64,000 nt of DNA from Yponomeuta sedellus (lineage: Eukaryota; Arthropoda; Insecta; Lepidoptera; Yponomeutidae), in the NCBI GenBank assembly GCA_934045075.1, contig OW203726.1, forward strand, positions 3,661,535 to 3,725,534. The letters are read 5' to 3'. A program made the translations under genes and the position numbers. The notes beneath the pieces were generated by a model. It had not been told where the DNA came from, did no database searches, and saw only the letters and a program-made list of their open reading frames with translations. Below are positions 42,040 to 52,640 of this stretch, piece by piece. Positions within the stretch are counted from its first letter, which is position 1, and the number at the start of each line of letters is the position of its first letter.

Positions 42040-42298
42040 AGTTGAGATGTCGCGCATAAAGGCGCGTTTAAACGGCGCGCAAAGACGCGAGGCCGAGTCT
42101 GGATCCGCTCATGATTCAGCGCGCCAGGTGCTGTTTAAACAATTACGCTCGGCACGGCTCGGCAAAGTTCACACGATCCATCGCTTGTCGGTTTTTTCGA
42201 CACGGATCAAATCTTCGGCTCGGCTTGTGTATCATCTAAACAGATGATACAGACCGCGCGACGAAGAGCGCGGTTGAACAGCGCGATGTAGCCGGAGG
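42040..42298. repeat. GC-rich leader of the minisatellite
   Basis: It shares words with the array: 'gcgtttaaacggcgcgc' at 42064, 'ctgtttaaac' at 42131, and 'ggctcggc' several times. 'gtatcatctaaacagatgat' near 42228 is a palindrome. The 42005-42247 frame is GC-driven and unrecognised. Confidence 0.5.
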
Positions 42299-42867
42299 GC
42301 TCGGCTCGCGTAGGATCGTGCTACCCCGCGTCGTTTAAACGAGCAGGCTTGCGTTCGATTTAGGTGAGCCGCATCTCCACGGACGGCTCGGCTCGCGTAG
42401 GATCGTGCTACCCTGGGTCATTTAAACGAGCAGGCTTGCGTTCGTATTTAGCCGAGCCGCATCTCCACGGACTGCTCGGCTCGCGTAGGATCGTGCTACC
42501 CCGCGTCGTTTAAACGAGCAGGCTTGGGTTCGATCTAGGCGAGCCGCATCTCCACGGACGGCTCGGCTCGCGTCGGATCGTGCTACCCTGCGTCGTTTAA
42601 ATGAGCAGGCTTGCGTTCGTATTTAGCCGAGCCGCATCTCCACGGACGGCTCGGTTCGCGTAGGATCGTGCTACCCCGCGTCGTTTAAACGAGCAGGCTT
42701 GCGTTCGTATTTAGGCGAGCCGCATCTCCACGGACGGCTCGGCTCGCGTAGGATCGTGCTACCCTGTGTCGTTAAAACGAGCAGGCTTGCGTTCGTATTT
42801 AGCCGAGCCGCATCTTCACGGACGGCTTGGTTTGCGTAGGATCGTGCTACCTCGCGTCGTTTAAACG
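42299..42867. repeat. 87-88 bp minisatellite, 6.5 units, dimeric higher-order structure
   Basis: Units begin 'ggctcggctcgcgtagg' at 42299, 42386, 42474, 42561, 42649, 42737 and 42825. Each has 'gatcgtgctacc', a 'gtttaaac'-like site, 'gagcaggcttg' and 'gagccgcatctccacgg'. Odd units carry 'ccccgcg' and an intact gtttaaac. Even units carry 'ccctg' variants and a damaged site. The array is CpG-rich against AT-rich flanks. Confidence 0.92.
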
Positions 42868-42869
42868 TA

Positions 42870-43895
42870 ACTTAAGAGCGTGACAAACAGAAACGGAGTC
42901 GCGCCTTGTCATGCTACGAGCGCTGGGCGTTGCACATTGGAGCCTGTGTGGCAAATCGAGGCCGACACGGTAGAGTTGGATTCTAGATAATGCTAGATTG
43001 GATGTAATGCCAAGATTATATTACACAGTCACATAATGCGCGTGCAATATTGCGCATGACGTAAACACTGACGATATTCTGAGCAACGTTTACGTGTTTA
43101 CACCATAATATCTATATATTAAAAATAATGGATTATCTTCAATGAATGACGATGATTTAACAGAGGCTGCGATATTGGGAGTGCTCGTAAACTGCAAATT
43201 TAATAAAGATGTCTCAAAAACATTATTAATTGAGAAAAAAATGTAGAATGTGGAAAGAAAATGTGGTATACTCAAAGTAAAATTTATTGCACGTATCAGG
43301 AATTGCCCATTTAACAGATAACCCCGTTCAGACAGCTTCAACAAATAAACTAGATAAAACTAACAGCAAGCGTTATCTCATCATCAATAGAAATAACCTA
43401 CTTGTCTATGTGAACAAAAGATTTGCTAATAAGTACCCAGCCGTCGCATCTCCATGCGTATACAATGTGCATACGTCACTCATCAGAATCCTTACATATA
43501 AGACCGACCTTCTTATTAAGGCATAGAGTTCAATTTAGATTGCCAGTTAGCCTACTATGGAGAGTCGTGTGTACAGTTGAAACCATATGAACATTTACAT
43601 TTTATTACTAATTCATAGAATTATATATGCATATGGCAACGTGCGGGTGTGAAGATTTCAGTAAAAAAATATCCTTAAACCTGTAATGGTGTAGAAGTAT
43701 TTTAAAACGGCTTAAAACAAACTAATTTCTAAGTTTGACCTGAATATTTGTAAGCATGTATGGCCGCGATTATCCAGCGTTTGCGTGAACCGATTTAATT
43801 GAGGTCTTCAGAAAAGTGTTTGAGAGATTCTAGAAAAGGTTTTAGTGCAAGTTTTATTAATCGACCTATTATAATAAGTGTAATAAATACAAAAA
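42870..43895. other. Unique sequence, no gene assigned
   Basis: A plus-strand frame at about 43145 reads MNDDDLTEAAILGVLVN, acidic then hydrophobic, and stops after about 33 codons. It has no recognised match. The remainder is AT-rich. Confidence 0.3.
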
Positions 43896-43978
43896 GACAC
43901 ACTCACACAAACACTTTCACGCATGCAAACATACAGATACATACACACATACACACACACACACACATACACACCATA
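43896..43978. repeat. CA-rich simple sequence
   Basis: 'cacactcacacaaac', then 'catacacacacacacacac' words. Confidence 0.85.
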
Positions 43979-44055
43979 AGTCTATAAATTAACTAAATTT
44001 AACCAAACACATGTAAAATTTACTAAAGATCGAAAGTTATAACAGAAATTCGTTC

Positions 44056-44283
44056 ATATTCTTTTTAATGCACTAACCCGTGCTAAGGACAATTTTAAAA
44101 ACCTATTTAGAGGCTAAAAATTCCGCCAATGCCGGGATTCAAACCCGCGACCTCTGGCTATCCGCGACCTCTGGCTATTCCAGTGCCCATTAGCTCAGTT
44201 GGAAAGAGCACTGGCACGGTAAGCCAGAGGTTGCGAGCTCGAAACCCGACATGGGTGGAATTTTACGCCTCTAAATTGGTTTA
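44056..44283. repeat. SINE-1 inverted copy with shortened centre
   Basis: Antisense arm from 'aatgcactaacccgtgcta' to 'gcgacctctggctat'. Sense arm from 'gcccattagctcagttgga' to 'acgcctctaaattgg'. The tRNA-like domain of the right arm is nearly complete. A 16-bp duplication ('ccgcgacctctggcta') marks the join. Confidence 0.8.
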
Positions 44284-44882
44284 TGAAATTTCGTTTCATA
44301 AAAATGTTTCAATAAAACATGAAACCGACTCCATTTATTCATCTGATCACTTGAGCTCGGGTTTGCCTAGTGAAGTGTTCAGGCACTTACAGGCACTCCG
44401 AAAATTCTTTGTTCGAAATACGGTTCACCTACGAATTATACTTCGAACGATTGATTGTTCGACGCCTTTTTTAACCGATGTTTTTGTTGTTCGGTGCCTT
44501 GTTACTTCGAAAACGTTTTGCCGATGCCTTGTTCCTTCAAAAAATTTTACACCGGTGCATAATATGTGCATTTATGTGTGCATGTAAGATGTTATGTTAT
44601 AATGGTGGATAATGCACCGGTAATTGTTTGGTACCTGCAATTTACAAAAACCTCCCAGATTAATTATGTAATAAGCACCTCAGAAAAGCACAATTTAAAA
44701 GTTTGTTTAAGCGTTTTGAGTTAAGTAGTTTGTAGACATAAAATATTATCGATAATTTTAGTTGTGTAGAAGGTAATGTTAATTTAGTAAGTTACAAAGA
44801 ACTGTTACCAAGAGCTTGCCGATAAACTGCATTAGCAGTTTGGCAAACTAATGATGTTGTAATTTTGCATTGTTTTCAGTGA

Positions 44883-44886
<4 letters not shown>

Positions 44887-44962
<76 letters not shown>
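44887..44962. repeat. (TA)n microsatellite
   Basis: About 38 pure AT units. Confidence 0.97.
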
Positions 44963-44966
<4 letters not shown>

Positions 44967-45191
44967 ATAATTTTATTAAAGATGCTCGTTTTTTTCAATG
45001 CTTCGTTGCTTCAAAAAATGTTTTACCGAGTGTTAGTATGATAGTATTTTTGGTCTCTACAAGATAAAACACATAATTTAAATGATCACCGAATTTCTTG
45101 ATGAATAAACATTCCTCACGACATCATGTTGCGAAGAAAATCTCTCGAGTATGCCAATGGAAAATTAAAAGGATTTAAGCATCAAAACTTC

Positions 45192-45475
45192 TTTGACGGC
45201 CTCGGTGGCGCAGCGGTTTAGCACGCTTACTGTGCAACCGAAGGTCTCGGGTTCGAGTTTGACCCCGGCCGGGTCAAACTAGAAAACGAACTTTTCTAGC
45301 TTGTCTCGGGTCTTGGATGTTATCTATGTATTTATTGTATTAAATCTATCGTCGAGTTAGCACCTGTAACACAAGTCATTTAGTTGTACTTAGTATAGGG
45401 CTTGCGAGATCTGTGTAGTATGTCCATGAATATTTATTATTAATTATTATTATTTTGTAAGTACTTTTACAAAAA
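45192..45475 (+). repeat. SINE-5 copy with tRNA-like head
   Basis: Head 'cggcctcggtggcgcagcgg' (A-box-like) and 'tctcgggttcgag' (B-box-like), then 'tttgaccccggccgggtcaa', 'aacacaagtcatttagttgt' and a (tta)n-type tail. Other copies: 48030-48275 (-) and 53018-53176 (-). Confidence 0.8.
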
Positions 45476-45870
45476 AATCAGCACTAGATGATAATGATGT
45501 AACAAGGCACCGAATTAACATTAATCGGTACATTAACATTCAATAAAATTAACCGTCGCATTAAAAAGCATCGCAGTAAAGTTTTCGATGTAACGAGGCA
45601 TCGAACCAACAAGCAGTCGGTGTATAAACATTCGATTAAATAAGGCGTCGAACAGTCAATCGTTCGTAGTATTATTCCTAGGCAAAACCGTATTTCGAAC
45701 AAAGAATTTTTGGAATGAAATAAGGAACCCAACGTGGATGCATTATCTATAACAGTTCACGTGGGTAAATTTCGTCAACTTTACATAAATGTATATATGT
45801 CCACCAGAACAATAACACGGTGAAAACACACGTACTGTCCTTGTTCAATGATCAACATGAGCGGATGTAA

Positions 45871-45918
45871 AGTGTTCAAATGATTTGAGCAAATGTTTGC
45901 CCAAATCATTTGAACACT
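45871..45918. other. 48-nt near-perfect palindrome
   Basis: 'agtgttcaaatgatttg' pairs with 'caaatcatttgaacact', and the stem continues inward with one mismatch, leaving almost no loop. Confidence 0.85.
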
Positions 45919-46179
45919 AGATAATATTACCATAATCGTGAAAGACATGAAATAGAAGTGTTGCGATGCGACTGTGGCGCACTGAAAGTGTTATCGGGTC
46001 TTAATTCCCAAAACTTGTGAATCTAAAGTCGCCTAACTTGGTCGACTAGTAAAGGCGACTTGTATATTTTTACTTGATTGACATTATCATCATCAGCACC
46101 ATATTTTATAATAAATTATTGGAAACAATATATACATATTAATACATTTTTTTAATTTTTTTGTGTGTACAATCATCAT

Positions 46180-46360
46180 CAACGCATTATGTCCCCACAG
46201 AGAGGCACGGGTCTCTTCCCCACGGAAGATATAGGCCATACTACACCTCGCGTGCCCACCGCAGATTGACAATTTCAAACGCTGAGGCATGTGAAGACTT
46301 CAGACACTCAGATTCCATCATGATGATTTCCTTTACAATTATCGAGTGATTAGCGAGCAG
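46180..46360 (-). repeat. SINE-2 tail variant joined to a SINE-4 3' segment
   Basis: 'catcatcaacgcattatgtc' and 'aggcacgggtctcttcc' up to 46235, then 'cgtgcccaccgcagattgac' and 'cacaattatcgagtg'-type SINE-4 sequence in antisense. Confidence 0.6.
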
Positions 46361-46405
46361 CTATAAGTTCAGAAATGTACGTAAATTAGAAAACAAAATC
46401 ATTGG

Positions 46406-46608
46406 TTATATTATTTTTAATGCACTAACCCGTGCTAAGGACAATTTCAAAAACCTATTTAGAGGCTGAAAATTCCACCCATGCCAGGATTCAAACCCGC
46501 GACCTCTGGCTATCCGTGCCAGCGCTCTTTCCAACTGAGCTAATGGGTGACTCACCGGCATCAGTGAAATTTCGAACCTCTTTACACTGTTCTCTGTATG
46601 ACGTTCTA
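46406..46608 (-). repeat. SINE-1 copy, 5'-truncated
   Basis: 'aatgcactaacccgtgcta' to 'tttacactgttctctgtatg'. The tRNA-like domain is intact ('ctatccgtgccagcgctctt', 'gagctaatgggtgactc'). Confidence 0.8.
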
Positions 46609-46629
46609 AATAATGTACAGATTTAATTG

Positions 46630-47380
46630 TAAAAACACTAAACAGAATGCTTTTTTATGATCTCCTCGCTCGATAATATTTTTCAGTAGTTTTTATATCT
46701 CGGGTACACAAAGTATTTCATCGTCTTTAACCTGCAGTCCTCTACCCACTACCTTTTCCTACAAACGCTATCTCAAACAAACTGTGGCAACATTGTAATT
46801 ATAGTTCACTCACGGGCACGATGGATTTCCATCGATTGACTGCTCACTCATTCAAATCAATCATTCACTCTGTAACTCGGTCAATAGTTCTTCTCTCCGC
46901 TACGGCTGTGACAGCAGGACGTGCTTGTGAGATTTTTGGTATAAAGAGACGCTATAACCTCAGATGAATAAAAAACTGTTTATCATCGTTATTGTATTTG
47001 CTATTGTGTGCTGGTGTAAAATAAAAGCCCTAAATTTATAAAGAGACTCGTGATTAACGCCGACATCCTCTTAAAAACTATGAAGCACCATTTTTTATTT
47101 TACTTTCCAGCGCTCGACCGATAACGAGACAATTTGCACGCCAATTCCACCAGAGAGTTCTCTTCAACTGAAATAATTGCGATGAGACACAATTTGGGGC
47201 GCAATTGATTCAGGAATGCGCTAGAACAGTTGCAAACTAGATAGGACTCCCATCAGCACGCTGGATCGAAGGTCTGAGGCAGATTACTGGCAGCGGCAAG
47301 AGAAGGTGGCTTAAGAAAAAAAGAAGTAGCGTGCCTTCGGGAGCTAAGACGAGTTGATCGATTGAGGTAACCCCGCGTTA
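46630..47380. other. Unique sequence, no gene seen
   Basis: GC-richer between 47090 and 47330 ('gatgagacacaatttggggc'). No domain or repeat recognised. Confidence 0.35.
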
Positions 47381-47384
47381 CGGG

Positions 47385-47757
47385 ATGAAATGTTACCCTT
47401 CCGGACTTGGTCCCCGTGGTGGAATATGGCCCATACCTTGTAACGGTGCAAACCTTTTCTCAACATTTTTATTTCTTTTTCTATCTATCATTTTCAAATA
47501 TTTAAATTACGTCACACATTATTCGATTTCCCTCATTTTTCATCACTATTACTTTACCCTTCGACCAGATCTGACTATTTTACCTGCTTATTCGTTTTTA
47601 TCCAGTTTTTCTGTTTCATTATATTACCTACTACTATTCTACAAATAAAAAACACCTGAAGTCGTTCCAGTGTTTATTATTATTATAAAAGATATCCAAC
47701 GTTCCAACCTTTCTTAGATAAGAGACCCGTGCCCCTAGGTGGGGACATAATGGGTTA
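47385..47757 (+). repeat. SINE-2 copy split by repeat H
   Basis: Sense SINE-2 'ccggacttggtccccgtggt' continues after the insertion as 'taagagacccgtgcccc' and 'ggggacataatgggtt'. H occupies 47440-47705, with ACCTT on both sides (47434 and 47707). This shows that H is a separate mobile unit. Confidence 0.75.
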
Positions 47758-48029
47758 ATTTTTATGATAATGATGAAACCCATCCGGTTTAAATTGAGCG
47801 CCTTCACTGAACTCGAACCTTCTGGGCGATGTCGATTTGCTTTGTCAAGTGGGATTTATGGTGTCTCGTTCTATCGGCAAACAAATAAAAGAGATAAGGG
47901 ATGGTGCCTTGTTTTATGGCTAGATTGTTTGGTTAAATGATTGCAATCTGTCATACACAACGCAGCGGTACACAAGCCAGACCTAGATTTTCATCTGCAT
48001 ACAGAGAGATAACATTTCGATAGTAATAA

Positions 48030-48275
48030 ATAAATAATAAATATTGATAGACATATTACACAGATCTCATTAGCCCTATACTAAGTACAACTAAATGACT
48101 TGTGTTATAGGTGCTAACTCAACGATAGATTTAATACAATAAATACATAAAGAACATCGAAGACCCGAGACAAACTAGAAAAGTACGTTTCCTAGTTTGA
48201 CCCGGCCGGGGATCGAACCCGAGTCCTTCGGTTTTACAACAGCGTGCCAAACCGCTGCGCCACCGAGGCCGTCAA
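48030..48275 (-). repeat. SINE-5 full-length copy
   Basis: From 'ataataaatattgatagaca' through 'actaaatgacttgtgttata' and 'tagtttgacccggccgggg' to 'caaaccgctgcgccaccgag'. The antisense tRNA-like head is at the right. Confidence 0.85.
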
Positions 48276-48664
48276 AAGTAAGACATAGTAAGACTTATAG
48301 GCCTATAATTAAGAATAGTAATATTTAACGTTTAATATACTAAGACTTAACGTTTACCAGATTATCGCGTCCTGCCTCCCGGTTTATTATACTTTAAGGC
48401 TCTTACTAATAAACACCGTATAAACCTGGTTTAGTTACACAGTGTTTTGTTCACGTCATTTGAATGTAATTTTCAGTTGGAAGAAAAGAGACAAAACACT
48501 GCATATACAATACTTACACCAAGTTTATTAGTAAGGCTGTAAGAATCTGTTAATCTACAGCTAACGGCTGCCGGTTCATCATCAGCTCCCGTTTTTCCTC
48601 ATCAGGGGTATCGAGTCCTGAAAATATATTGTTTTATTAGGCTTACCAACATAATATACACCAA

Positions 48665-48789
48665 GACAAGCAACCGACGACGCGAGCTCCGTCTCTGCTC
48701 ACCATGATTAAGCTCTGCGAATCGGAGCGAAACCTGGTCGGACTTTTCCGATATAACAACACCCGTAAGTAAATCCGGACTAAAAGTCT
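48665..48789 (+). mobile_element. Foldback family F, 5'-truncated copy F2, 14-bp TSD
   Basis: ATAATATACACCAA occurs at 48651-48664 and 48790-48803. The copy begins 'gacaagcaaccgacgacg', lacks the left arm and ends 'ggactaaaagtct'. Truncation on one side only, with a long target duplication, is the pattern of target-primed reverse transcription rather than of a cut-and-paste foldback transposon. Confidence 0.9.
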
Positions 48790-49064
48790 ATAATATACAC
48801 CAATATATTCATAATAGACCATAACTAAAATGGGGCTAAATATCTCAATTACACGCAGCCACAACATGCACCGTTAGCGTTAAGTTGCTTGCGGACTTAA
48901 TGCATAAATATTGGTTACACTGGTTTATAACTAAGTTTGTAAGTAACTCTACTCCAGAGATTATTTAAGAATAAAAACAAAATATGTATAAGTTTCAAAG
49001 GGCGGACAAGATACTCCTTTTAAACTTTGCAAATCAGAGAATATGTCATAAAAATGACATGATC

Positions 49065-49310
49065 TGAGCGCTTCCGGGCTTTGCAAGGAATTTTAAGCTG
49101 TTGGTGCCGACGGTCATGTAATGGCAGTCGTTAAGCCATGTCAGAGGCCTTATAGGCGGCTTGATAACTTCTGATAGTAAGGCCCGCCACTGTCTTACAA
49201 TCCTTCACCAACCCGGACTTGGCCCCCGTGGTGGAGTATGGCCTACAATCCTGCGATGCAGGAAGAGACCCGTGCCCCAGCAGTGGGTTATATAAGGGTT
49301 GATATCGATG
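49065..49310 (+). repeat. SINE-2 copy, 5'-truncated
   Basis: Sense orientation: 'tgagcgcttccgggctttgc', 'cagaggccttataggcggct', 'cccccgtggtggagtatggc', 'gtgccccagcagtgggtta' and 'ggttgatatcgat'. Confidence 0.8.
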
Positions 49311-49395
49311 TCATGATATCATAGCAGTCGTTTTTGAACCTTCAATTCAAGTTTTTAGGCCGAAAGAGGGGGCGGAAGAGATCAATAAACCATAG

Positions 49396-49556
49396 AGGCC
49401 AAGTCGATCGGCAATAGCTGGTCCAAATTGGAAGCTGCCGCGAACCACCATCATAAGCGAAAATCTGTGGTTGAGGCCCATGCTCCTCTAGTAGCTAATG
49501 GACCGACAAGATACGACGATAAGGTTGCTGCGTCGCTGTGGACCGAGCGTCTCCAG
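49396..49556 (+). other. Candidate coding exon (unrecognised)
   Basis: An open frame from 49389 has codon use unlike the repeats and reads EAKSIGNSWSKLEAAANHHH, later VVEAHAPLVANGPTRYDDK and VAASLWTERLQ. It reaches 'ctccag' followed by gtagct at 49557, a possible donor. 'ccatag' at 49390-49395 could be an acceptor but has no pyrimidine tract. I do not recognise the protein, and chance openness is possible. Confidence 0.2.
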
Positions 49557-49569
49557 GTAGCTTTAAGAT

Positions 49570-49930
49570 ATTGTCTTCTTCATAGTAAGAGAGCGGAATT
49601 ACTCAGAACTTCTTGCTAAGAAGCAAGAACAGTTGCGTTACCACTGATTCTTTTGAAACAAATTTCATTTGGTAACACTAGTAAATTATCAAAGCAAACA
49701 TCCTATTCTGAGCTATGCGTACCGTCGCCGGTCTCCAATTAACGTCAATTTGCTGTAATACGGGCTTTCCGTCTTATCTCCGCATAGTGGGGATATCAAT
49801 GAGTGTTTGAGCCACGTTTGAGCAAAGATCTGCGGGCTTACCTATCTATCAATCTATCTTACCGCTGCCAGACACAAGTGCTTCAAAATTTATAGGCTAG
49901 GTGATTTGCACAGCAGATGGAGGCAGTCTA
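49570..49930. other. Unique sequence, no gene seen
   Basis: No repeat or domain recognised. Confidence 0.35.
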
Positions 49931-49934
49931 TCGT

Positions 49935-50222
49935 TATCAACCCTTGTATGTCCCCACTGCTGGGGCACGGGTCTCTGCCTACCAAGGTTAGGCCATGCTC
50001 CACCACGGGGGCCAAGTCCGGGTTGGTGGAAGATTGTAAGACAGTGGCGGGCCTTACTGTCAAAAGTTATCAAGCCGCCCATAAGGCCTCTGACATGGCT
50101 TAACGACTGCCATTATGTGACAGCCGGCACCAACGGCTTAACGTGCCTTGCGAAGCACGGAAGCGCTCGGAAAAATGCCATTAGCGGTAGTCACGAGACG
50201 GTCATCCATCCTGCACCTGACT
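49935..50222 (-). repeat. SINE-2 copy, head truncated
   Basis: 'cgttatcaacccttgtatgt' through 'cggtagtcacgagacggtc' and 'atccatcctgcacctgac'. About 17 bp around the 'ctgcatcgcagg' block are deleted, and the box A part of the head is missing. Confidence 0.8.
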
Positions 50223-50487
50223 TGTATACAACTTAACCCCATATTTACATGTGACGATACCTATCGTCTGGTCAAAAAAACCGACTTCAAAGACCAAATA
50301 CTGAAATGCCTTCTCTCTTGCAGGTAACGTCAATCAAGCCTCATCCCGCCGCTCAAGTTGCCACTTTGACTCTAATCGTGACGTTATAGAGCCCCATTTT
50401 GCGTGCAGCGAGCGTAAAAGGCAAGACATGACGGCGTAACTCGTACGTATTGGAGTGAGAACCATGAGTCGTTGAGTTTCAAATACT

Positions 50488-50835
50488 GTAAATACCTATT
50501 TAGAGGCAAAAAAATCCACCCAGGGGACTCGAACCCACGACCCCTGACCAACCGAGCCAGCGCTCTCCCAACTGAGCTAATGGGCAAGTACCGGCATCAG
50601 CAAAAAATTTCGAACCTCTTCACAATATTCTTTGTATTATTTAAAAGTAATTTGCATCACTTGCAGCCCCGAGTACCTACTTTGCAGTTAGGTTTTTACA
50701 TCGGAATGATGTCGCTGTATTCACATGATTATATTCTTTTTATTGCACTAACCAGTGCTAAGGACAATTTTAAAAACCTATTTAGAGGCTAAAAATTCCA
50801 CCCATGCCGGGACTTGAACTCGCGACCTCTGGCTA
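50488..50835 (-). repeat. SINE-1 head-to-tail dimer inserted as a unit, 11-bp TSD
   Basis: Two antisense units in tandem, 50488-50727 and 50728-50835. The first ends 'gctgtattcacatgattata' and the second begins at once with 'ttattgcactaaccagtgct'. TTTCAAATACT is at 50477-50487 and 50836-50846. In sense direction the dimer begins inside the tRNA-like domain of unit 1 and ends at the usual 'cctctaaataggta' terminus of unit 2, so the RNA template itself was dimeric. Confidence 0.85.
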
Positions 50836-50849
50836 TTTCAAATACTTGT

Positions 50850-51840
50850 AGGTTCATACAGGCTGAAATCTGGGTGGTTTACAAACCTGCGGTAACGTTA
50901 TTAGTATTTAAAAATGCCGTCTACTTACAATATTACAGTTAATTATAGAACATTATTATTACATTAAACTTGGAATATGGGTTCAATTTTACTTGGTCAC
51001 AACACCATACCTGTAACATATCTTGCCGTCTTAAAGCTTTTACTATTACTGAAATTAATATCTTTTTGGCTGTTAATAAAATCAGGCTGTAAAATATACG
51101 TTAAACTACTGTTATCATGCACAGACGTAAAAAAAAAAAATTAAATGATATAAAATGCAAAAATAATTACTACCATCTCTCTGTGTATTAGAGCAATGAC
51201 CCACAGAACCGCGGCATGCACTCACCGCTGTGGCCCGCTTCTATTGATTCTAATAGATTACCGTTACTGCCGACATATTTATTGTGGAAGCATCTTTTTA
51301 AAAAAAATATAGCTAGCTTAGATTCTTTAGCTATTGTTAGGGCACGTTTGTTTAGCTATGTCTTTTAAACCAACTAAAATTCACACTTAAATATTGAAAA
51401 TTCATTTAAAATTAACTAAGTAAAACGTGTTATTGAAATAACGCAAAACGTGAAAACAGTTTTTAATAAGCTAAGCGCTAAACGGTAAGCTGAAGTTAAA
51501 AATTCTCAATTTTGAATTTTTATTTTGTTATTGTAGTACTTACAATAGCATTCACAAATGATATTAGCATAATCTGAAACACTTTTTTTAATATCTGCCA
51601 TAAATAGGGCAATAATAGAACCTTTTATTCATGTACCTACATCACAAAGTCTTCTAAAACATAAAAATGTCGTTATTAATGTTTGTTATCAAACTTCTCG
51701 GAAACGGCCTAACTGTTGTTTTTAGTGTGGTTGGTAGGTATAAGGAAAGCTCGTATGCTAATGGATATGGTTTGTCCATAATCGTTTAAAAATCGTTTGT
51801 GAGGCCAGCTATTATTATGTAAAATGTATTAAGTTGTCCA
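50850..51840. other. AT-rich unique sequence, no gene seen
   Basis: No ORF of interest, repeat or RNA motif recognised. Confidence 0.4.
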
Positions 51841-51852
51841 TTAGTTAATTTT

Positions 51853-52216
51853 CGATATCAAACCTTGTATGTGTCCGCTGCTGGGGCAAGGGTCTTTTCC
51901 TGTATCGCAAGAACGGTAGGCAATCTTAGAATCCTCCACAACAGGTTGGTAGAGGATTGTAAGACAGTGGCAGGTCTTACTGTTAGAAGTTATCAAGCCG
52001 CCCATAATGCCTCTTAACGAATGCCATTACATGACAACTGGCAAAAAAGGCTTAGTGTGCGTTGCAAAGCACGTAAGCGCCCGAAAAAAATGCAACTTGC
52101 GGTAGTCAAGGGGCGGTAACCCATCCTACCTGACCGCGCCTGTAATTGTTGCTTAACACAAGTGATTGATTCCACTCACACGACTGGACTTGGCCACGGC
52201 GTTTCGATTTTATTTC
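51853..52216 (-). repeat. SINE-2 full-length copy, 10-bp TSD
   Basis: AGTTAATTTT is at 51843-51852 and 52217-52226. On the minus strand the head reads 'acttgtgttaagcaacaatt', 'acaggcgcggtcagg' and 'taggatgggttaccgcccc', again parallel to 5S box A, intermediate element and box C. The body is more diverged than in the 22966 copy. Confidence 0.85.
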
Positions 52217-52441
52217 AGTTAATTTTATGATCTGTCTTTTGAGACTGTATGAACTCATGCAGACATGTAGAGTAAGATCTGTACTCATGGCAAGCCTCCG
52301 CCAGGTTCCATTTCGCGGCGGCACTCGGCCTGAAAATCGAATTACCGCCGCTTGCTTAAGCACCTGAGGCCCGCATCGCCTGGCCACTCAACCGTGTTAC
52401 GTGAATGTACCCACGTATAGGGTGTTAGTGGGTAAATCCCC

Positions 52442-52538
52442 ACTCCGACTGCCTCGCTGGTCTAGAGGTTAACACGCTTGACTGCCAAAAAAGAGGTCGT
52501 AGAGGTCGACTTCCAGTAACTTTAAAAGTTTAGGTAAC
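52442..52538 (+). repeat. tRNA-like SINE head fragment
   Basis: 'gcctcgctggtctagaggtt' and 'aacacgcttgactgcc' look like the D and anticodon arms of a tRNA-derived head. The B box is damaged ('gaggtcgtagaggtcgact'). Confidence 0.5.
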
Positions 52539-52549
52539 CAACACAATGT

Positions 52550-52640
52550 CATCGTCGTCGTCGTCGTCGTCAGGCTATACTAGTCCACTGCTGGACATAG
52601 CCCTCCCCTAAAGAGCGCCACGTTGTGCTATCATAGGGGG
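52550..52640 (-). repeat. SINE-3 short copy, GAC-tail, 11-bp TSD, inside a LINE
   Basis: CAACACAATGT is at 52539-52549 and 52641-52651. The (tcg)n tail is at the left. Only about 70 bp of the 3' end were copied ('ccaccctatgatagcac'-type body variant). Confidence 0.95.

Larger units (their letters stand above)
44380..45740. repeat. Inverted-arm region with a repeated 'cgatgccttgttacttcgaaa'-type motif
   Basis: 'attctttgttcgaaatacgg' at 44404 is inverted at 45690-45710. The left arm then reads 'acgattgattgttcgacgcc', matched in inverse by 'cgtcgaacagtcaatcgt' at 45645. Along both arms a degenerate unit of about 33 bp recurs ('cggtgccttgttacttcgaa', 'cgatgccttgttccttcaaa', 'gatgcctcgttacatcgaaa' in inverse). 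The interior contains a (TA)n tract and a SINE-5 copy. Confidence 0.65.

Noticed and set aside
42299..42867. CRISPR-like array
   Set aside because: Units are contiguous 88-bp repeats with no spacers, and the DNA is eukaryotic.
43140..43245. N-terminus of a Harbinger-type nuclease
   Set aside because: The 33-codon frame is acidic at the start, but lacks the basic/aromatic motif expected next and ends in a stop.
48590..48640. Hammerhead ribozyme core ('ctgatgag' on the minus strand)
   Set aside because: The required downstream 'gaaa' after a stem II helix is not in place, and flanking stems do not pair.
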